A DNA stretch of 64,000 nucleotides from DATARR01 sp036376245. GTDB lineage: Bacteria; Acidobacteriota; Thermoanaerobaculia; Multivoradales; UBA5704. Where the stretch lies: positions 368,974 to 432,973 of the forward strand of contig DASVAS010000007.1 in the NCBI GenBank assembly GCA_036376245.1. The letters are read 5' to 3'. The notes under the pieces are model-generated. The model saw nothing but the letters and a program-made list of their open reading frames with translations. It made no database searches and was not told the origin of the DNA. The position numbers were made by a program, and so were the translations under genes. Positions 1 to 8,030 of this stretch are shown in pieces; positions within the stretch are counted from its first letter, which is position 1, and every line of letters starts with the position of its first letter.

Positions 1-535
1 GCTCTATCGTGATGACCGCGCTATAGGAACCTGAGTTGTCGGACCAGTCGAGGTGGTCATTGATCCCTAAAAATAACCTTCCACTATCAGCTGAGATCAT
101 AGTTCTATTCGAGCCCACTACAAACGGTCGCCCATTTAGTCCGATCTTCCCAATTAGAGTCCCATATCTTGAGTTCGGCGCAGTACACTCGGAGTCACAA
201 TCATAGCCTTGACCGTCCGGACCGGAAGCGTCACCGTAGAGCATTGTAGCCGCCCGGCCGCTTGCTTGAAAAGTGACGTACTCTCCTTGAACCAAGCTTA
301 TTCCGGTGTCAACCCACTGGTCCAATGAAGATACCACCCTATTGAAGCTCTCGCTTTGGGGAACATGGGGGCGCTCCGGAAGTGACACAGGAACTGGAGG
401 TGATTTCGGTACATCGTAGAGCTTGTTCGGTGGCGCAGGAGATGCCTCCTGCTTAAAACGGCCTTCACCCACAATCACAGCCACAATGACCCCTGCAACA
501 ACAGCAATGAGCAGCGATACTAATGAACTTTTCAC
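1..535 (-). CDS. LecA/PA-IL-type lectin-domain protein, C-terminus outside window
   Basis: An open frame runs from a GTG at 535 off the left edge, with 178 complete codons visible. It opens with an uncleaved-looking hydrophobic segment (residues 4-23), so the protein is probably membrane-anchored or exported. A Pro-rich linker follows. The rest resembles the LecA-like calcium-dependent galactose lectin fold: a GKIG...PFVVGS stretch, then SGRLFLGIND and DNSGSY, typical of the two last strands and the calcium loop. It lies downstream of a candidate attC, as first gene of a cassette-like series. Ligand specificity cannot be read. The GTG start is chosen because it precedes the hydrophobic segment and no ATG is available there. 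Confidence 0.72.
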   Translation of the reverse strand, partial: MKSSLVSLLIAVVAGVIVAVIVGEGRFKQEASPAPPNKLYDVPKSPPVPVSLPERPHVPQSESFNRVVSSLDQWVDTGISLVQGEYVTFQASGRAATMLYGDASGPDGQGYDCDSECTAPNSRYGTLIGKIGLNGRPFVVGSNRTMISADSGRLFLGINDHLDWSDNSGSYSAVITIE

Positions 536-617
536 TGTTAGCTCCCAGGCTGGTGTCCTAGTTTCCCGAGAGACGTATGCTCCACTCGACTGCCGGCAGC
601 CGGCAGCAACGCCTTGG

Positions 618-757
618 GCCTAACCGCGCGGCGCCGTGCCAGCGGTGTCGTCTGGTTGAGGCCCAGTGGTTGGTGCAGGCAGTCCCTGCGCCGCTTGGAA
701 ACTAAGACAGAGGCGATCATCTCGCTCCCAGCGTGCTCCTTACGCGGGCTGTTGAAT
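618..757 (-). other. candidate attC site (degenerate)
   Basis: On the minus strand the simple sites ATTCAAC and GTTAGGC both match the attC consensus RYYYAAC...GTTRRRY and lie 140 bp apart, near the upper attC size limit. They follow the stop of the nuclease gene at 813, where a cassette attC belongs. Internal arm pairing is poor, so this rests on position and core boxes only. Confidence 0.35.
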
Positions 758-812
758 AAAGACAGCCCCTACGGACCGTCTACCCCTTGACGACCGGGGG
801 GCCTCACTGTCT

Positions 813-1568
813 CTAGAGCGATCTTCGATCCGCCGTAATGATTTTCCCAGAGAATAGGACGGCGTGGAGTTCTGCTGACTCGGCGCCATGCTCGTCCTCC
901 TCAACTGACGCAAGCCAGAACCAAGGCGGCTTGCAGCGACACTGATGTCCATGATCATTCGGGTCGTCCTCTGGCGGAGAGAGCATTTCGCCACAAGTTA
1001 AGCACTTCACGTGAAATCTCCCGCAGCGATCGCACTTGCCGACGTAGTGGACGAAGGAGAGACATGCCAGCTCTTGCAAACCTGATCCGCCAATGTTCCG
1101 TAGATGTGTCGAGATTTCGGGATATCCGTCCCAAAAGACACGACCGTTCTTGCACCGTGGCTTCATACACTTGGGCCAACTCGAAGGGTCGAAGTCTCCA
1201 AGGCGATCCAGTGGAACGAGACGAATTGATATGGCGGACTGCGCTCTTCGCTCTGCAGCCTTTGTGTGGCCGCTTGGACATACAAGGTAGCCATGCGTAG
1301 CGCCAACGTCCTCCATCATGCCCCGGAACTCTTCTACGTCCTTGACATCGATCTTCCGCGCTCTCTTCTTGGCGTCCACGATAATGCGGCGGGAGTTGTC
1401 TGAATCATGACGGAAATCAATCAGAACATCGATCTGCCTCTTCCTTTTGCTAACGTTTCCAACGATTCGCGCATTCGGGGTTACACAGTATTCTGTGGAT
1501 AGTTGATCAGCAATCATGCGAGCAACCATGCGTTCGTAGAGCTCCCAATCGCGCGACGTTTGGTTCAT
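813..1568 (-). CDS. Mrr-like restriction endonuclease-fold protein with zinc ribbon
   Basis: 251 residues. The N-terminal half has a PD-(D/E)XK-type core: RQIDVLID (Asp near residue 47) followed by RRIIVDAKKR, giving D...DxK on adjacent strands as in Mrr and related restriction-endonuclease folds. The C-terminal half is cysteine-rich (CMKPRC, CDRCGRF, CLTCGE, CRC), consistent with one or two zinc ribbons. An AAGG stands 8 bases before the ATG. Neighbours are an attC-like site and other minus-strand single genes, so it is probably a cassette. A defence nuclease role is inferred from the fold; the target is unknown. Confidence 0.7.
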   Translation of the reverse strand: MNQTSRDWELYERMVARMIADQLSTEYCVTPNARIVGNVSKRKRQIDVLIDFRHDSDNSRRIIVDAKKRARKIDVKDVEEFRGMMEDVGATHGYLVCPSGHTKAAERRAQSAISIRLVPLDRLGDFDPSSWPKCMKPRCKNGRVFWDGYPEISTHLRNIGGSGLQELACLSFVHYVGKCDRCGRFHVKCLTCGEMLSPPEDDPNDHGHQCRCKPPWFWLASVEEDEHGAESAELHAVLFSGKIITADRRSL

Positions 1569-1585
1569 ATCAAAACCTTAGTAAC

Positions 1586-1674
1586 TCCAACGGCTAAGGC
1601 CGCCGAACGTTGCACCCCCTCACCGGCAGCGCAGATGTCCGGTGCAGGGGTGGGCTCGGCGACGCCCCATCGGC
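1586..1674 (-). other. attC-like imperfect hairpin
   Basis: Between the lipoprotein stop (1675) and the nuclease start (1568) lies a strong two-tier inverted repeat. The inner arms are 1613-1626 and 1639-1652, and looser outer arms are built on CGGCTTAG/CTAAGGCCG. Position and two-arm layout fit an attC, but the core boxes match the consensus poorly (GTTGGAG on the minus strand). Confidence 0.35.
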
Positions 1675-2439
1675 TTAGTTTACCTCGAACCCTGAGCCAT
1701 CTGCCCTCCAAACCAGGCAGCGAACCAGCCCAGCAGTTGCACCTCGAACTTTCGGATACAAGACATGGCGATACACCGTCTTTTTTGGGGGATCTTCGAG
1801 GTCAACCTCAATAGGCGCATCACCAACAGCGGCAAGATTAAATTTGCCAGAAGAATTCAACACGCCGGCACTCCTTCTTCCCTCTTGGATGACACTAATG
1901 TTCCAAGAATCCAAAGGGATTGCATCTCCTTCGTCATCATCTTCATGGGCTGCAAAGAACTCTAACGTCAAGAAAGGTCCTCCCGCCTCGATCTCGGCAA
2001 TTCCAGGTGGGTAGACGAGGTACTCTTTGTCAACGTAGAACCAGTTCATTCGGGTTGCCTCGACTGCAACCGTCGTCTCGGCATCCTGAGATTCTCCAAA
2101 TTGCGCACCCAGAACGATCTTGTCTCGAAGCGACTCCTCCACATCTGAAATTTCAAATCGAGTGTCCCGAAAATTGGCGGCAAAACCAAAGATAGGTGCG
2201 CCGGTCTTGCTGAATGCGTCGAGGAGATAAGGGCTGTCTCCCACTGGGGCGATTTCCCCATCTTTACTCGCTAGCCGAAAGATAGAAGTATCCTTGCCCT
2301 CCAGAGGACTAGGTGAAGCAACATCTCGATAGTCCTTCGAGCCTGGGTCAGTCGGACCATCGGCCTTGTTAGGAGGAGACTCCTCGCAAGCAGTAACAGC
2401 AAGTACTATTAGTATGAGGTGCGCAAGCCCATATTTCAT
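1675..2439 (-). CDS. predicted lipoprotein, unknown function
   Basis: 254 residues from the ATG at 2439. This start is preferred over an upstream ATG at 2466 because it places a lipoprotein signal peptide at the N-terminus (MKYGLAHLILIVLAVTAC, lipobox TAC at Cys18). The mature part is mostly beta-prone and acidic with no recognised motif; a KIVLGAQFGES segment and two hydrophobic strands follow. It sits between two attC-like sites in the same orientation as its neighbours, so it is likely a cassette gene. Function unknown. Confidence 0.68.
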   Translation of the reverse strand: MKYGLAHLILIVLAVTACEESPPNKADGPTDPGSKDYRDVASPSPLEGKDTSIFRLASKDGEIAPVGDSPYLLDAFSKTGAPIFGFAANFRDTRFEISDVEESLRDKIVLGAQFGESQDAETTVAVEATRMNWFYVDKEYLVYPPGIAEIEAGGPFLTLEFFAAHEDDDEGDAIPLDSWNISVIQEGRRSAGVLNSSGKFNLAAVGDAPIEVDLEDPPKKTVYRHVLYPKVRGATAGLVRCLVWRADGSGFEVN

Positions 2440-2487
2440 GGTCTCGTCCCCCAGTGCTCTCACCATACTACCGCGGCTTATTCAAGT

Positions 2488-2576
2488 GCCCAACGCCGAA
2501 CGTTTAGGGGTTTATCCGACATCCTCCCTGGCAAGCCCCTCACAGTCCTCCACACTGCAAGGCGAGGATGTTGGAT
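2488..2576 (-). other. candidate attC site
   Basis: On the minus strand ATCCAAC and GTTGGGC (both perfect RYYYAAC/GTTRRRY) bound 89 bp. Inside, TATCCGACATCCTCCC (2513-2528) pairs with GGCGAGGATGTTGGATA (2561-2577) with two mismatches. It lies just upstream of the lipoprotein gene, as expected for the attC of the preceding cassette. Confidence 0.5.
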
Positions 2577-2854
2577 AGACCTCCTGGTTGAACGAAATCG
2601 CGGCGGAGTCTGAAACCGGCGTCTATAGAGAGTCAATCCGCAGGAAGGCGACGCGGCACAAGCGCTGACTCCTCCTCGAACGTCTCGAAACGAGTTGTCG
2701 CCGCTCCGTTAACGCCTCCTCCAAGAGCCTGCCGCCTCCACCATGCCCCCGCCGCAGCAGTTTCGTTTGCTCGATTGTACCGCAGATTGGCAAGAGGACG
2801 CACGGGTCCCAGTTCTCGACCCAAGAGCGGCACGTGGAACAGCTGTCCGCCGAT
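2577..2854. other. no gene recognised
   Basis: Nothing convincing is coded here; the short frames look like chance openings. By position this would be the body of a cassette between the attC-like site and the palindrome. Confidence 0.5.
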
Positions 2855-3138
2855 CTCCTTAGAGCACCTAACAAAACCTGCGAAGACCGGCCCAAAGGGC
2901 CGGGAGAACTCGCCCAGGGATGAAGACGCAGGTCGGGAAGAGGGAGCATCAAAGCGGCCTGAAGGGCCGCGAGAACCTAGGCTGAATAGAAGTTGAGCTG
3001 ATCCCGGCAGAGATTCTCGCGACCCTTCAGGCCGCTGAAATCTATGGGGCTTTCTTACCCCAGGGCATCGGCCTTCGGCCTCAGCCCTGGGCTAGTTCTC
3101 CCGACCCTTTGGGCCGGTTTTGTTAGATGCTCTTAAGG
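2855..3138. repeat. nested palindromic element, copy 1
   Basis: A region of about 284 bp that folds on itself. Outer ends CTTAGAGC..CTAACAAAACC and GGTTTTGTTAG..GCTCTTAAG are inverted. Next inward come arms built on GGCCCAAAGGGCC. Inner 23-bp arms lie at 2953-2975 and 3014-3036 (one mismatch). The outer ends carry ACCTAAC (2866-2872) and GTTAGAT (3122-3128), perfect attC-type boxes. A hairpin CAGGGCATCGGCC... occurs only on the right side here. A second, better preserved copy lies at 33123-33364. Confidence 0.75.
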
Positions 3139-3480
3139 ATCTGTGACTTATATTGCCTGGGCCGCCTTCGTGCCGGGAATGCTTACCGACAAAGTGTGTC
3201 GTGTAAGCGGAAGACGCAAAGACGACAATGTCTCTCGTGATAGCGAGAGAGCGTCGAGCCGACTCTTCACACCGCAGCCCTCGCAGTTGAGCACATGTGC
3301 ATAGATCATTACCGAATCCTCGAAAGACGATCCGCTCAGGACAGGGCTTGACCGCGGCATCCGTTGGTAGTCTACTGAACACGTTGTTTCCGTAGCGTTG
3401 CCTTCGGCAGCGCACAGTCACCGTCGAGAGGCGCTGCAGCGGATCGAATCCGCCACGCTCGACGGTGGCTCAAACGGTAA
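3139..3480. other. intergenic, hairpins only
   Basis: No confident gene. A 10-bp inverted repeat (CACCGTCGAG 3419-3428 / CTCGACGGTG 3458-3467) and a second hairpin at 3481-3504 (GGGCGCCTC...GAGGTCGCCC) lie just before the MOSC gene. They may be a terminator or a fold over its start. Confidence 0.45.
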
Positions 3481-3505
3481 GGGCGCCTCTTCATGAGGTC
3501 GCCCT

Positions 3506-4237
3506 ATGCTTTCCTCCCGGAATCGCAGGCAGGTCGGTCGTGTCTTGGGATTGTGGCGTTACCCGGTCAAATCCATGGGTGCCGAGGAGCTGGCGGAAGC
3601 CGAGGTCTCCTGGCATGGCCTTGCCGGTGACCGCCGCTGGGCCTTCATCCGAAACGGCGTAGCCCACAGCGGGTTCCCCTGGCTCACGCTCCGTGACCGA
3701 GGGGACTTGAATCACTATCGCCCATCGTTCGTCGAGCCGGCTCGGCCCGACCAGTCGCCGACGGTCGTACGGACTCCTTCGGGAGCCATCTTCGACATCG
3801 CGGACCCGGCGCTCGGGGCAGAGATCTGCCCGGCCGGAGCACGGGTGATCAAGCAGAACCGCGGCATCTTCGACACCTTCCCGCTGTCCCTGATTACGAC
3901 CCAGACGATCGCCCGGCTCGGCGAGATCGTCGGCGTCCCGCTCGATGTCCGGCGTTTTCGCCCCAACATCCTGGTGGAAGCGGCCGAGGAGGCGCCGTTC
4001 GCCGAGGACGGCTGGGTGGGTTGCGTCCTGCGCATCGGCGGCCTGCGGATGCGCGTCGACAAGCGCGACGGCCGCTGCGTCGTCATCACCATCGATCCCG
4101 TGACGACGGAGCGCAACCCGGCGATCCTGCGCGCGGTCGCTCGCGATCGTCAGGGTTTCCTCGGCGTCTACGGCTCGATCGTGGAGCCAGGGCGCATCGC
4201 GGTGGACGATCCCGTGCTCGTCGAGTCTCCAGCGTGA
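3506..4237 (+). CDS. MOSC domain-containing protein
   Basis: 243 residues. The N-terminus (GRVLGLWRYPVKSM, residues 10-23) is the MOSC N-terminal beta-barrel signature. The C-terminal MOSC core follows, with FRPNILVE near residue 155 and the conserved cysteine in DGRCVVITIDP near residue 194, the residue expected to bind the sulfur or molybdenum cofactor ligand. MOSC proteins move sulfur or reduce N-hydroxylated substrates with a molybdenum cofactor; which applies here is not visible. No Shine-Dalgarno is evident, and a hairpin ends one base before the ATG. It converges with the SGNH gene 9 bp downstream. Confidence 0.85.
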   Translation: MLSSRNRRQVGRVLGLWRYPVKSMGAEELAEAEVSWHGLAGDRRWAFIRNGVAHSGFPWLTLRDRGDLNHYRPSFVEPARPDQSPTVVRTPSGAIFDIADPALGAEICPAGARVIKQNRGIFDTFPLSLITTQTIARLGEIVGVPLDVRRFRPNILVEAAEEAPFAEDGWVGCVLRIGGLRMRVDKRDGRCVVITIDPVTTERNPAILRAVARDRQGFLGVYGSIVEPGRIAVDDPVLVESPA

Positions 4238-4246
4238 TCCTGCCCC

Positions 4247-5236
4247 TCAGGGCGAAACCGTTGAATCTGCCAGGCTGGCGAGGATCTCGGATGCCACTAC
4301 GGCGTGACCGGCGGCGTTGAAGTGACGATCCTCTCTAAAAACGAGAGACCGCCCAGTGCGTTGGATCCTTTCGATCGCGGGTCCAAGGTCGACTTCGCGA
4401 GCTCCCGTGGGTGTTTCACCAGCGAGGATCTCGTGTTTGGGCACTACCAGCAGAAAGTCAGCGCCGGCGGCTTCGCACTGCTGTCTCATCTGTTCTACCA
4501 GGAACGCGACAAGCCGTGCTCCTCGTGCGCGCTCAGGCTGGCTTTGTGGCTTGCGGCTGAGCATGTCGATCCCGGTACGGATGGACGCGAGCAGATACGA
4601 CCGTTGTTCAATCCATCCGAGAGGAAAACCACTGGACCGGAAGGGTTCGATCGTGCCGTTGATGTTGATTCTCGGTTTGCCGCGTCCGTACATGCGGTCC
4701 TGCGTCACGTCGAATACGTCGTTGGCTGTCAGCGTGTAGATGACAAGGGCTGAATTCAGTGGGGATTGGCGACCGTGATGCATCAAGGCAAGGTAGCTCT
4801 GGTCTGTCCCGTAGCCTGGGACTCCCAGATTGACGGTGCGCCGGTCGAGCGCATGACCCACTCGCGACACGAACGTATCGCGGGCGTCGACTCCCCAGCC
4901 AAAGGTTATCGAGTCGCCGACAAAGACGATCGGAGGGCCTGAAGAGCCGCCCGGTGTGACCCGGTGACCCTCGGCATCGAGCTGGACCATGACGTCGAAG
5001 TCAGGTTGGCGGTGACGAAGCCTCACGTTTCGCCGGTTCTGCCAGCCCAGCTCGGGAGCGAACTCCACGAGCGGCGGACTGCTCCCGGCCCAGCCTGCGT
5101 AGCGGATGGCACGCCACGCAAGCTCGCCAGCAATGAGAGACAGGAACAATGTAGAGGAGGTGACAACGCCCAGAAAGAACCAGTGTCTCAGACGCCGGGT
5201 CGGTGACAGGCGTCGGGAAGGAGCGAGCGTTACCAT
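4247..5236 (-). CDS. membrane-anchored SGNH/GDSL-type hydrolase
   Basis: 329 residues from the ATG at 5236; the longer upstream frame is ignored because its composition is a shadow of the neighbour. Residues about 18-40 form a transmembrane anchor. The esterase core begins PIVFVGDSITFGWGV: block I GDS with the nucleophile Ser. The oxyanion Gly lies in NLGVPGYGTDQ, Asn in TANDVF, and the catalytic Asp/His pair in FREDRHFNAAGH near the end. It is probably an extracytoplasmic esterase or acyl hydrolase; the substrate is unknown. It starts 7 bp after the DUF1569 gene stop, so the two are likely cotranscribed. Confidence 0.85.
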   Translation of the reverse strand: MVTLAPSRRLSPTRRLRHWFFLGVVTSSTLFLSLIAGELAWRAIRYAGWAGSSPPLVEFAPELGWQNRRNVRLRHRQPDFDVMVQLDAEGHRVTPGGSSGPPIVFVGDSITFGWGVDARDTFVSRVGHALDRRTVNLGVPGYGTDQSYLALMHHGRQSPLNSALVIYTLTANDVFDVTQDRMYGRGKPRININGTIEPFRSSGFPLGWIEQRSYLLASIRTGIDMLSRKPQSQPERARGARLVAFLVEQMRQQCEAAGADFLLVVPKHEILAGETPTGAREVDLGPAIERIQRTGRSLVFREDRHFNAAGHAVVASEILASLADSTVSP

Positions 5237-5243
5237 ACCCGGT

Positions 5244-5690
5244 TTATTGTCCGAACTGGCGGAGATGGTGGTCGAGGTGCTTCCAGCACAACTTGCCCCA
5301 CTCCGACGAGTTGAGCGGGCCGAACGCCGGATGAACAGCGCTGGCCTTGCCCGCACCGACCGCCACGATGAGCCTCTCGCAAGACGCCATGTCGGCCGCC
5401 CACTCACCGGGGCGCGAAGTGAGCATCTCCGGCGCCGTCTGCACCTTTCCCGGTGGAGGCTGAACGCCGGTCTGGATGACGATCCACTTCACCAGCGTGC
5501 GGTACAGGAACGTATGCGTCGGGTTGGATGCCAGCTCGCCGGTCGCGACCCGAAGCTGGTCGGTGATATGGCAGAGCATTCCCGCGGCGTCGAGCTTGCC
5601 CCAGCGAGCGGGAGTATCGGGGCGGACCCGCCTCAATCGCGCCAGGATCGCCTCGCGGTCGTTGTCGTTCAACAGAGTTCCAGTGCTCAC
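5244..5690 (-). CDS. DUF1569 / DinB-superfamily protein
   Basis: 148 residues from a GTG at 5690, preceded by GAGGAGCCTG as ribosome binding site. The helical sequence contains AAGMLCHITDQLRVATGE and the family-typical C-terminus HPAFGPLNSSEWGKLCWKHLDHHLRQF, with spaced histidines able to bind a metal as in DinB/YfiT proteins. The reaction is unknown. It leads a probable two-gene operon with the SGNH hydrolase. Confidence 0.82.
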   Translation of the reverse strand: MSTGTLLNDNDREAILARLRRVRPDTPARWGKLDAAGMLCHITDQLRVATGELASNPTHTFLYRTLVKWIVIQTGVQPPPGKVQTAPEMLTSRPGEWAADMASCERLIVAVGAGKASAVHPAFGPLNSSEWGKLCWKHLDHHLRQFGQ

Positions 5691-5821
5691 CAGGCTCCTC
5701 CTGGACGGCTGACCGGGATAGAGGGGACCTTTGTGGCTCCCTTCACATCCTCCAATCTCTACTTCAAGGGTCTGGAGGATTCTACCGCTCTGCCTAGGAG
5801 AGGGGAAGGACCGGCAGGCGA

Positions 5822-5852
5822 CTCCCGGACGGACGGTCCTGCCGTCCGGGAG
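5822..5852. terminator. terminator-like perfect hairpin
   Basis: CTCCCGGACGG (5822-5832) pairs perfectly with CCGTCCGGGAG (5842-5852) around a 9-base loop. There is no T-tract. It separates the DUF1569 gene start side from the minus-strand frame ending at 5872. Confidence 0.55.
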
Positions 5853-5871
5853 CAGGATCGTCGCAGCGGGC

Positions 5872-6225
5872 TTAGTTACCGCCCTCGCCCGAGAAGCTGC
5901 CCTCGGCCCTGAGCTCGTCCTTGAACGGGCCGCCGTCCTGGAACGCCACGGCGGCGTCGGCGGACTGCGAGTCCTGCAGCGTCATCGTCTCTCCCGCCTG
6001 GGTCGCGCTCGGCGAGAGGCTGGTCAGCACGGCGTTCTGGAACCTCGTCCCCAGCAGGAAGGGGCTGCCGAGGAGGACGTCGTAGTGGTTGAAGCTGAAG
6101 CTGCCCTCAGCGGCCTCCCGCGGCGGAAGGATTAGGCGCCCCGGGCGCCCAAGCGTTACAGCATTGCCTAACTCTACTTTGTCCTGGTGAGCTCTCGTTC
6201 CTGAGGTATACTCTGCCGCCTGCCA
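5872..6225 (-). pseudogene. startless C-terminal gene remnant
   Basis: An open minus-strand frame ends with TAA at 5872 and reads back to a stop at 6226 without any ATG, GTG or TTG at its head; the only ATG is deep inside. The last 80 residues (FNHYDVLLGSPFLLGTRF ... GEGGN) look like natural protein. The first part overlaps the promoter side of the divergent gene at 6260. It is best read as the 3' end of a gene whose 5' part was lost. Confidence 0.4.
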
Positions 6226-6259
6226 TTACCCCGCACCATTCATCAAAGGGAGAGACCGG

Positions 6260-7294
6260 ATGTTCAGAACCGTAACCAACTGCCTGCTTCTCGCCGCGCT
6301 GACCACGGCCGGAGCCGCGCATGCCAACCTGAATGAAACGTTCCAGGGCGGCGAGACCGTGACCCTCCGCGGGCTGGTCGTCTCGGGATCGACCACGACC
6401 GATCTGGCGTTCGTCAACCGGGCGAAGACCGCCAACCGGTGCTCGCTCTCGCTGGCCGCCGCCGATGGCTCCAGCCTGGGTCCCGAAGTGACGCTGACCC
6501 TCAAGGCGTTCGAGACCCTGTCCTTCCCCGACGTGTTCGAGCACCTGGCCCGGTTCTACGACAATGCCGAGGCCAAGGCGACGATCTCTTGCGCCCGGCC
6601 CTTCTACGCCCATGGCACGCTGGCCGACGCTGTCACCGGCAGGCTCGCCCCGGTCGCTCCCGAAGTCGACTACGAAGCCGCTCCGTCCCGGGTACTGACG
6701 GCCAAGGCCATCGCGTGCCCGGCCGGCGCCACCTGTTACGACGCTCCGGGCGTCGTGCACGTCCCCACGGTCGCAATGCCGGCCGGACGCGTCGCCTTCC
6801 CTGCGCCCGCGGGTGTCGCAAGGCGCTTCCGCGCCTCGCTCGACATCACCGTCGGCCCCTGGTTCCCCGAGGCGCCGAGCGCCAAGCACCTCATCTACTG
6901 GTTCGTCATCAGCAAGAACATCGACATGCCCGGCATGCTCTATTTCCGCGGACCGGGCAAGTCCGAGGCGTTCGCTCGTCATGGCGTCGGCCTCACGCAC
7001 CCGGACAAGCTCAAGATCATCAAGCCGTTCACCGCGGAGGTCGGCCGCACCTACCGCGTCGACAATGACTACGACATGACCCGCAAGACCCTGAAGATCA
7101 CCGTCACCGACTTGACCACGGGCCAGGTCAAGGTCACCCTGAACGGCAAGCCGAACCTGACCAGCTACACCATCAAACCCAATGCCAAGCTGCTCGTGGA
7201 CATGGGCTTCATCCCCAGCTCGAATCCGACGGAAGTCCCGTCCTACGGCTGGACGTACGCCAACGTACACGTCGAGGCCTTTGTTTCTAAGTAG
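6260..7294 (+). CDS. secreted protein of unknown function
   Basis: 344 residues with a clear Sec signal peptide (hydrophobic CLLLAALTTAGAAHA, cleavage after AHA near residue 22). GGGAGAG precedes the ATG. Residues 23-150 are beta-rich (VTLRGLVVSGSTTTDLAFVN). The second half (ITVGPWFPEAPSAKHLIYWF onward) alternates strands like a concanavalin-type jelly roll and ends SYGWTYANVHVEAFVSK. No catalytic motif was recognised. It converges with the protein ending at 7374 and is likely extracellular or periplasmic. Confidence 0.75.
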   Translation: MFRTVTNCLLLAALTTAGAAHANLNETFQGGETVTLRGLVVSGSTTTDLAFVNRAKTANRCSLSLAAADGSSLGPEVTLTLKAFETLSFPDVFEHLARFYDNAEAKATISCARPFYAHGTLADAVTGRLAPVAPEVDYEAAPSRVLTAKAIACPAGATCYDAPGVVHVPTVAMPAGRVAFPAPAGVARRFRASLDITVGPWFPEAPSAKHLIYWFVISKNIDMPGMLYFRGPGKSEAFARHGVGLTHPDKLKIIKPFTAEVGRTYRVDNDYDMTRKTLKITVTDLTTGQVKVTLNGKPNLTSYTIKPNAKLLVDMGFIPSSNPTEVPSYGWTYANVHVEAFVSK

Positions 7295-7373
7295 TTGACC
7301 AGACGCCGAAGGCCCTACCCGTCCGCGACCACCGCGAAGGGGACAAGAGATTGCCTGCTTCCCCACTCTGTTA

Positions 7374-8030
7374 TCAGGGCTCAGCGGGGCAGGCGAGACC
7401 CAGCGTCTTGAACAACGAGAAGGCCCAGGAGGCGAGAGGCTCATCCGCTTCCTGGGGACCCGCGGCGGAGCCGGTGAAAACGAGGTGGCTGGAGACCTCT
7501 CCGGCGCTCAGCCAGAGGCTGTAGCGGGTGCCGTGGATGCGCGTGATGACGCCTGGGAGTAGAGGCGCCCGCAGCTTCATGAGCTTGTGGAAGGCTTCGG
7601 CGACCCGCCTGGCGTCCTCGCCGGCGGGCCGGAAGGTACGGATTTTCACCCGGGCGCAGACCTCGGCGGGGTTGAGGCCGGGCTGCGCTTGATGGATGGC
7701 CACCATCTGATCCTCCAGGGAAGCTCCTTCGACCGTCATCACCTCCGCCACCACCGCTCCACCGGATTCCTGGAAAATCGTTACCTGGCGCTCGAAGACG
7801 CAGTCGTCCTGGGCGCGCAGGGTGAGGGTCGCCTGGTGGTCCAAAGGAGATTCGAACATCTCCTCCTGGGCCGGGAAACGGCGCGCCAGGCAGGCGTCAT
7901 AATGGCGGCCGGCCCAGTTGAGAGCGTCGAGATCCGGTGGGGCGGCCGCCGCCTGGGCTGCGAAAACCAGGAAAGCGGCCGCCGGAAGGAGGAGCCGGCC
8001 GGTCAGAGACGTGGCATGAACGGCTTGCAC
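7374..8030 (-). CDS. signal-peptide protein paired with Rhs1 (candidate partner/immunity)
   Basis: 218 residues from a GTG at 8030; a TTG at 8072 or GTG at 8048 would lengthen an already long n-region. The signal peptide is RLLLPAAAFLVFAAQAAAA. The mature part has paired cysteines (CLARRF, DDCVFER, EVCARV, LACPAEP) and no known motif. The start overlaps the Rhs1 stop by 28 bp, so translation is probably coupled. Its position immediately after a polymorphic C-terminal domain is where immunity genes sit; export to the envelope would fit an effector acting outside the cytoplasm. The role is inference. Confidence 0.7.
   Translation of the reverse strand: MQAVHATSLTGRLLLPAAAFLVFAAQAAAAPPDLDALNWAGRHYDACLARRFPAQEEMFESPLDHQATLTLRAQDDCVFERQVTIFQESGGAVVAEVMTVEGASLEDQMVAIHQAQPGLNPAEVCARVKIRTFRPAGEDARRVAEAFHKLMKLRAPLLPGVITRIHGTRYSLWLSAGEVSSHLVFTGSAAGPQEADEPLASWAFSLFKTLGLACPAEP

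Noticed and set aside
3148..3309. Small minus-strand frame with LSLSRETLSSL, like a RiPP leader
   Set aside because: The motif lies mid-peptide, the ribosome binding site is weak, and the stretch reads more like a chance frame beside the palindrome.
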